64,000 bases of DNA from Sva-07 sp963793335. Lineage in GTDB: Bacteria > Actinomycetota > Acidimicrobiia > Acidimicrobiales > Ilumatobacteraceae. The stretch spans positions 62,001 through 126,000 of the forward strand of contig CAWBZS010000014.1 of assembly GCA_963793335.1 (NCBI GenBank), read 5' to 3'. Position numbers and translations under genes: made by a program. Below the pieces are notes generated by a model that saw only the letters and a list, made by a program, of their open reading frames with translations, searched no databases and was not told where the DNA came from. Positions 59,907 to 64,000 of this stretch are shown here, one piece after another. How positions within the stretch are numbered: the first letter of the stretch is position 1; each line of letters starts with the position of its first letter.

Positions 59907-60034
59907 GGAGGCCCGTCGCCGCTGACCCGGTCGCTCAGCGCTGACCGGGTACCGCTAGCGTCTCGACGATCGACGACAGCAGCAACATCGAGCACGTTGG
60001 CGGACCCCACCGCGCTGTCGGCGACGAGGCGGCG

Positions 60035-61009
60035 ATGGGTGCAGCGATCGCCGCCGCCGCCGCGGTACGTTCCCGCACGTCGCCCAACCCATGGGTCGGC
60101 GCCGCCGTCGTGGCAGCGAACGGGGATCTCGTGGCCGTGGGCGCCACCGAGCCGCCCGGCGGGCGCCATGCCGAGATCGTCGCCCTCCAACACGCCGGTG
60201 CTGCCGCCCGCGGCGCCACGCTGTACTCCACCCTGGAGCCGTGCTCACACCGCGGCCGCACGCCGCCCTGTACCGATGCGATCATCGCCGCAGGCGTTCG
60301 GCGTGTGGTCGTGGGCATCACCGACCCGGATCAGCAGGTGGCCGGGACCGGGCTCGGCGCACTCGCCCACGCCGGCCTCGACGTCCACACCGGCGTGCTC
60401 GGCGATGCCATCGAGTCCCAACTGGCGCCGTACTTGCACCATCGGCGCACCGGCAGGCCGTACGTGGTCTGCAAGGTGGCGATGTCCGTCGACGGTGGGA
60501 CCGCTGCCGCGGACGGCACGTCGCAGTGGATCACGGCGGAACCGGCGCGACGAGACACCCACCGGTTGCGGGCTGAGAGCGATGCGATCCTCGTCGGTGC
60601 CGGCACCGTTCGAGCCGACGATCCGTCGCTCACCGTTCGTCATGTCGAAGGCGCTGATCCGCTGCGGGTGGTGCTCGGGTCGGCACCAGCGGGCGCGAGC
60701 GTCCATCCCTGCATCGAGTGGCACGACAGCCTCGATGACCTGCTGGAGCACCTTGGCAACCGCGGCGTCGTGCAGTTGATGGTCGAGGGCGGCGCCCGGG
60801 TGATCGGTTCGTTCCACGCCGCCGACCTCGTCGATCGGTACGTGCTCTACGTGGCGCCGGCGCTGTTCGGTGGCACGGGCGCCACCGGCGCGATAGCAGC
60901 ACCCACCGCGCCCACGATCGATGCACTCTGGCGCGGTCGATTCGACACGGTCGAGCGGGTCGGCGACGACCTGCGCATCGAACTCATCCCCAACACGAAA
61001 GGACCCTGA
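60035..61009 (+). CDS. ribD: Bifunctional riboflavin biosynthesis protein RibD
   Basis: 324-residue deaminase/reductase of riboflavin synthesis. Deaminase zinc site: GGRHAEIVAL and STLEPCSHRGRTPPC. Reductase: VCKVAMSVDGGTAAADGTSQ-WIT, RLRAESDAILVGAGTVRADD and VVQLMVEGGARVIGSF. ATG 60035 begins just after the point where RibD homologues have a conserved D-E-x-x-M; that segment (GDEAAM) is encoded in frame upstream with no ATG, GTG or TTG before the stop at 59942. An ATC at 59969, 7 bases after TAGCGT, is a possible non-canonical start. No other rib genes follow. Confidence 0.9.
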   Translation: MGAAIAAAAAVRSRTSPNPWVGAAVVAANGDLVAVGATEPPGGRHAEIVALQHAGAAARGATLYSTLEPCSHRGRTPPCTDAIIAAGVRRVVVGITDPDQQVAGTGLGALAHAGLDVHTGVLGDAIESQLAPYLHHRRTGRPYVVCKVAMSVDGGTAAADGTSQWITAEPARRDTHRLRAESDAILVGAGTVRADDPSLTVRHVEGADPLRVVLGSAPAGASVHPCIEWHDSLDDLLEHLGNRGVVQLMVEGGARVIGSFHAADLVDRYVLYVAPALFGGTGATGAIAAPTAPTIDALWRGRFDTVERVGDDLRIELIPNTKGP

Positions 61010-61121
61010 AGGTTCACCGGGGTCGTGGAAGCACTCGGCCGACTCGGGTCGCTCGACAGGGCCCGACGCCTTGGATGAAACGTGGGATCGGCCACGAGTC
61101 GACCCGGGCTCGATGGGCTCC

Positions 61122-61127
61122 TAGGGT
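61122..61127 (+). promoter_or_regulatory. -10-like hexamer TAGGGT before the 61134 gene
   Basis: Lies 6 bases before GTG 61134; identical in sequence to the hexamers before 22620 and 37899. Confidence 0.45.
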
Positions 61128-61133
61128 CCGACC

Positions 61134-62678
61134 GTGGTGGAGACGAACGACCCCGACGCGATCTGGAAGCCGGGCTACGACGGCCCGGCGTCGATCGCGC
61201 CGGTTGCGCCGGTCGAGGAGCATCCAACGGGTACCGCAGCGCGGACCCCACGCAGTGGTCGGCGTGGTCGGCGGCGGCTCGGTGTGGTCGGCGGCGTCGC
61301 TCTCGGGTTGATCGCGACGATCGTCGCGGTCGATCCGCTGGGCTCTCGCACTGGGTCGCCGTCGGACGACGGCGCAGATGCGGTCCCGTCCGGTGAACCG
61401 TCTCAGTGGACGATCGAACCTCCGAACCCCACGGTCTTCGGGAGCCCGGAGGCGCGCCGGCTCCCCATCGAGGCAGCCCCACTCTGGGAGGTCGACATCG
61501 AACACGAGGGTGACCATTGGGTCGAAGTCGTCCGCCGCGATCTCGTGATCGCTGCGGTGGAGGCGCCGACACCCCTCGACACGGCTGGCGAGCCAGCCAC
61601 GACGGTCATCGGTCTCGACGCACTCACGGGTGAGCAGCGTTGGAGCTTGCCGATCGACGGCAGGCCTCGCGACGTGAGCGTCATCGGGGCGGTCGACGAC
61701 GTGCTCGTGCTCGAACGTCCCGGTGCAACCGACGCAATCGTCACCGGTGTCGACATCGCGACGGGCGAGCCGCGGTGGTCGTCCGACGGTGTCCCGACGG
61801 ATGGTCACGTGGGTCTGATCGACACCCCGTTCATCGCCAGACTGCCATTGTTGCCGGACCGCCTCGTGTCGCTGATCGACGCCTCCTCGGGTGCGGAGGT
61901 GGGCACGATCGTGGGCGATCCGACATCGGCCGGTCGACCGGGAGGGTGGTCCACCGCCGGAGGGGGGATCTGGCAGGTGATCGATGGCGGGATGGTCGTC
62001 GAGTACGACCTGCGTGTCGAGCTGGGTGAAGCGGCGGTCCTCGGCCGGGTGACCGACGCCAGCCGGCCGTGGATCGTCGTCGATGATCGGCTCGCGGTCG
62101 TCGACGACTCGGGGTCGATCGCATTCGATGCGGGTCGCGGGTCCGTGACCGTGTCCTCGGACGTGCCGCAGTCGGTTCGCTCGATGCTCCCGGTGTCGAC
62201 GTCGGCATTCGTCGTGTCGGCGCCGGGGACGATCAGCGGTGTCGGCATCGAGCGCGATGCCTTGGACGTCACGTGGTCACGGCGCGATGGAGTGGTCGTT
62301 CGGCATCACCCGGCCGTGGGTCGGTCGCTCATCCAGCTGGCGACCCGCGGAGGCAGCGCGATGGAACTCATCGACGGTCTCACTGGGGCGACGGTCGAGC
62401 ACCTGACGATGATGCCCGGTGCGTTGCAGGCAGTGGTCGTGGCCGGCGATGGTGCCGTGGTGCTCAAGACTGCCGATGTCGGCACGAGGCTGGTGGGGAT
62501 CGACTTCGACGGCACCGAGCGATGGTCGATTCTCGGTTCGGCGCCGGTTGCGATCGGCGACCGCATCGCGGTCCGCGCGGTCTCGGTCGGCGACCTGGAG
62601 GGTGCAGCCGGTGCGAACGACGGTGATTGGGAACAATCCACGCAGCGACTGCGCATCACGACGTACGGAGACGCCTGA
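61134..62678 (+). CDS. Single-pass membrane protein with PQQ-like beta-propeller
   Basis: 514-residue protein: 50-residue cytoplasmic part rich in Arg, one membrane helix (LGVVGGVALGLIATIVAVDP), then an extracellular region with repeated strand motifs such as TVIGLDALTGEQRWSLPIDG, VTGVDIATGEPRWSSDGV and LVGIDFDGTERWSILGS. The D-x-x-T-G-E-x-R/W-W pattern is typical of PQQ-like propeller blades (BamB-type scaffolds) rather than active dehydrogenases. Role unknown. Confidence 0.72.
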   Translation: MVETNDPDAIWKPGYDGPASIAPVAPVEEHPTGTAARTPRSGRRGRRRLGVVGGVALGLIATIVAVDPLGSRTGSPSDDGADAVPSGEPSQWTIEPPNPTVFGSPEARRLPIEAAPLWEVDIEHEGDHWVEVVRRDLVIAAVEAPTPLDTAGEPATTVIGLDALTGEQRWSLPIDGRPRDVSVIGAVDDVLVLERPGATDAIVTGVDIATGEPRWSSDGVPTDGHVGLIDTPFIARLPLLPDRLVSLIDASSGAEVGTIVGDPTSAGRPGGWSTAGGGIWQVIDGGMVVEYDLRVELGEAAVLGRVTDASRPWIVVDDRLAVVDDSGSIAFDAGRGSVTVSSDVPQSVRSMLPVSTSAFVVSAPGTISGVGIERDALDVTWSRRDGVVVRHHPAVGRSLIQLATRGGSAMELIDGLTGATVEHLTMMPGALQAVVVAGDGAVVLKTADVGTRLVGIDFDGTERWSILGSAPVAIGDRIAVRAVSVGDLEGAAGANDGDWEQSTQRLRITTYGDA

Positions 62679-62697
62679 CCACACCGCCCCAGCCGTC

Positions 62698-63447
62698 TCA
62701 GGGCTCCTGTTCGATCCAGGACGTGAAGAAGCTGGGGTCTGGTCCAGTCGAACACGGCGGAGTGCGATCGGGTCGGCACTCCCAATCGTCCCGATACCAA
62801 TTCCCCAAGTACTGCCCGTCGCTCACCCGAGTGCCCACGAACTCGCTCTTCTCCTCCCAGCCACCGGCAGGGAAGGGGGTGCCCTCCGGCCATTTCTCCG
62901 GAGCGTCGAACGTGCGGGTGAACCCGAAGCGCAGTTCGTCTCCGTCGAACTCGATCCAGGTATCGGACTCGGTCTCGTCATTGAGCACGTCGACGCTGCC
63001 GCCGTTCACGCCGTTGAACTGCAGCGTGAACGCCGGGTTCTCGCTCCCTTCTGCGTTGCGCCAGTACATGACCCATGTTCCGTTCAGCGGGGTCGCGCCG
63101 CCGGCGTCGACGAACTCCGGCACGTCGGAAGCAGCCGCTGCGTCGGGGGTTGCCGAGCCGTCCTGGTCGGCTTCGGTCGCCGCGTCGTCGCTCTCGCTCG
63201 AGGGTGCGCTGGCGTCATCGCCAGCGAACAACGCGAGCCCGATTGCAATCAGCATCATGACCAGCAGCGCGACGAAATAGGGGACCCTGACACCGGCGGT
63301 CGTCACGAGGGCGTACCAGTTGCGGAACAACCCTCTGTCGCCGCTGCTGGGTTCGTCAGCGTCCCGCGCTGACTGTGTCCGATCCTCCTCGAGCGCGTTG
63401 TGCGAACTGGTGATCAGCGTGTGGAGTTCCTCGGCTTCCTTGGTCAT
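62698..63447 (-). CDS. Single-pass membrane protein with secreted beta-rich domain
   Basis: 249-residue protein: cytoplasmic N-terminal helix (MTKEAEELHTLITSSHNALE), one membrane span (VPYFVALLVMMLIAIGLALF), an acidic Ser/Asp/Ala linker and a lipocalin-like or beta-barrel extracellular domain (LNGTWVMYWRNAEGSENPAF … TDTWIEFDGDEL-like strands). A good AGGAGGT Shine-Dalgarno precedes ATG 63447. Downstream of the secreted protein gene at 63589. Confidence 0.62.
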   Translation of the reverse strand: MTKEAEELHTLITSSHNALEEDRTQSARDADEPSSGDRGLFRNWYALVTTAGVRVPYFVALLVMMLIAIGLALFAGDDASAPSSESDDAATEADQDGSATPDAAAASDVPEFVDAGGATPLNGTWVMYWRNAEGSENPAFTLQFNGVNGGSVDVLNDETESDTWIEFDGDELRFGFTRTFDAPEKWPEGTPFPAGGWEEKSEFVGTRVSDGQYLGNWYRDDWECRPDRTPPCSTGPDPSFFTSWIEQEP

Positions 63448-63588
63448 GGCTCGGTGACCTCCTGTACCACCATCGCGCGGCTCACGGCCGTCGGTCTGCC
63501 AGGGGCTTTCGTTGGTTTCGGGGGGTCGTGGCGACGCTCTCCAACCTCGGGCACGTCGGGTCGTCGTCAGCGGCAGGTCCATGACCTG

Positions 63589-64000
63589 CTACGGCACGTA
63601 CTGCTCCTCGATTGCGGTCAGATTGCCCCCGGCGATCGTGATCCACACGCCAGGTTGCAGTGCGATCCCGCGGGTCACCCGGTCGGTGAGCCAATCGGGG
63701 TAGTCGATCGTCGCCGACGACATCGGATCGCCGACGTTGGCCAGCCAGACCACCTGGGCACCCGACGAAACAGGGATCGTTCGCAGTGCCGGATTGGTGT
63801 TGCGCACGTGGTAGTCGTTGGGTGGTGGCGACTCGTCGCCGTCCTCCGCTGATGCCGCGATTGCGGCGTCGCCAATGAACCAGCAGGCCAGATCGAACTC
63901 GATTCCGCCCGGGGACGCGTCTGCCACGAAGCCGAACCATTCGCCGTCCGGAAGGGCACCGGCGCCCGGCGTGCAGCCTGAGCCGGAAGCGAGCGTGTTG
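63589..64000 (-). CDS. Secreted/hypothetical protein (partial, 5' end outside window)
   Basis: C-terminal 136 residues of a protein whose start lies beyond the window. The visible part opens with NTLASGSGCTPGAGALPDGE-WFGFVADAS and contains EFDLACWFIGDAAIAAS and ALQPGVWITIAGGNLTAIEE. The reading frame is continuous to the window edge, so the internal GTG at 63927 is not the true start. A Cys pair (GCTP and ACWF) suggests an extracellular disulfide domain. No family named. Confidence 0.65.
   Translation of the reverse strand, partial: NTLASGSGCTPGAGALPDGEWFGFVADASPGGIEFDLACWFIGDAAIAASAEDGDESPPPNDYHVRNTNPALRTIPVSSGAQVVWLANVGDPMSSATIDYPDWLTDRVTRGIALQPGVWITIAGGNLTAIEEQYVP

Overview
The window reads as chromosomal DNA of a high-GC actinobacterium, most likely an Acidimicrobiia member close to Ilumatobacter. 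The grounds are base composition, GTG-rich and leaderless-looking starts, a Tad/Flp pilus ATPase pair, actinobacterial DUF2254/DUF58/MoxR/DUF4129 genes, an Rpf-like lytic transglycosylase, an Eis-type acetyltransferase and a SigF/Rsb module. The taxon is an inference. There is no rRNA, phage, insertion sequence or CRISPR array. The only RNA gene found is a selenocysteine tRNA.

Layout. 1-3.6 kb: 3' part of a Tad ATPase gene, its TadZ/CpaE-like partner, and divergently two bacterial-PH-domain membrane proteins. 3.7-9.4 kb: selC, a Bax-inhibitor-1-like protein, a membrane protein with a CPIC motif, a frameshifted phosphotransferase gene, envelope proteins, and a peroxiredoxin-like selenoprotein gene whose in-frame UGA lies 5 kb from selC. 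9.5-12.9 kb: a polypyrimidine tract, a cytochrome P450, a protein of unknown function and a DUF2254 protein. 13.1-18.5 kb: a general-stress partner-switching module (two RsbW-like kinases, SigF-like sigma factor, RsbV-like STAS protein, RsbU-like phosphatase) with Dps, a LuxR-type regulator and two small membrane proteins. Two near-perfect SigF-type promoters sit inside this module. 18.5-22.6 kb: a minus-strand DUF4129-MoxR-DUF58 operon. 22.7-29.7 kb: Nei-type glycosylase, acyl-CoA dehydrogenase, Eis-like acetyltransferase, a principal-type sigma factor, an ABM-domain protein and a second Bax-inhibitor-like paralogue. 29.7-33.8 kb: two ferritin-like proteins, an ABC1/UbiB kinase and a cysteine-less DksA-like protein. 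33.9-46.7 kb: a sugar ABC importer without its ATPase, cyclophilin, a YcaQ-like protein, twin lipoproteins, an MpaB-like oxygenase, AI-2E transporter, asparaginase, metallo-beta-lactamase-fold hydrolase, a PAE-type esterase and a DoxX-like protein. 46.8-57.2 kb: a molybdenum hydroxylase large subunit, then a cluster in which cyclic-nucleotide-binding domains appear on an MFS transporter, a CRP regulator, a patatin phospholipase (two domains) and an ABC ATPase. 57.2-64 kb: a 6PGDH-like dehydrogenase, dienelactone hydrolase, Rpf-like protein, RibD and secreted or membrane proteins.

Main points. (1) selC plus a UxxC selenoprotein in one window; the selenoprotein would be cut at its UGA by ordinary gene calling. 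(2) A compact cluster of five cNMP-binding domains fused to transport and lipase modules, including a three-gene translationally coupled operon. (3) A SigF/Rsb stress module with SigF-type promoters feeding back on it. (4) Two families of dispersed intergenic hairpin elements, each with two copies of identical length (103 nt and 48 nt). (5) A -10-like hexamer 5-9 nt before the start codon in front of many genes, pointing to widespread leaderless mRNAs.
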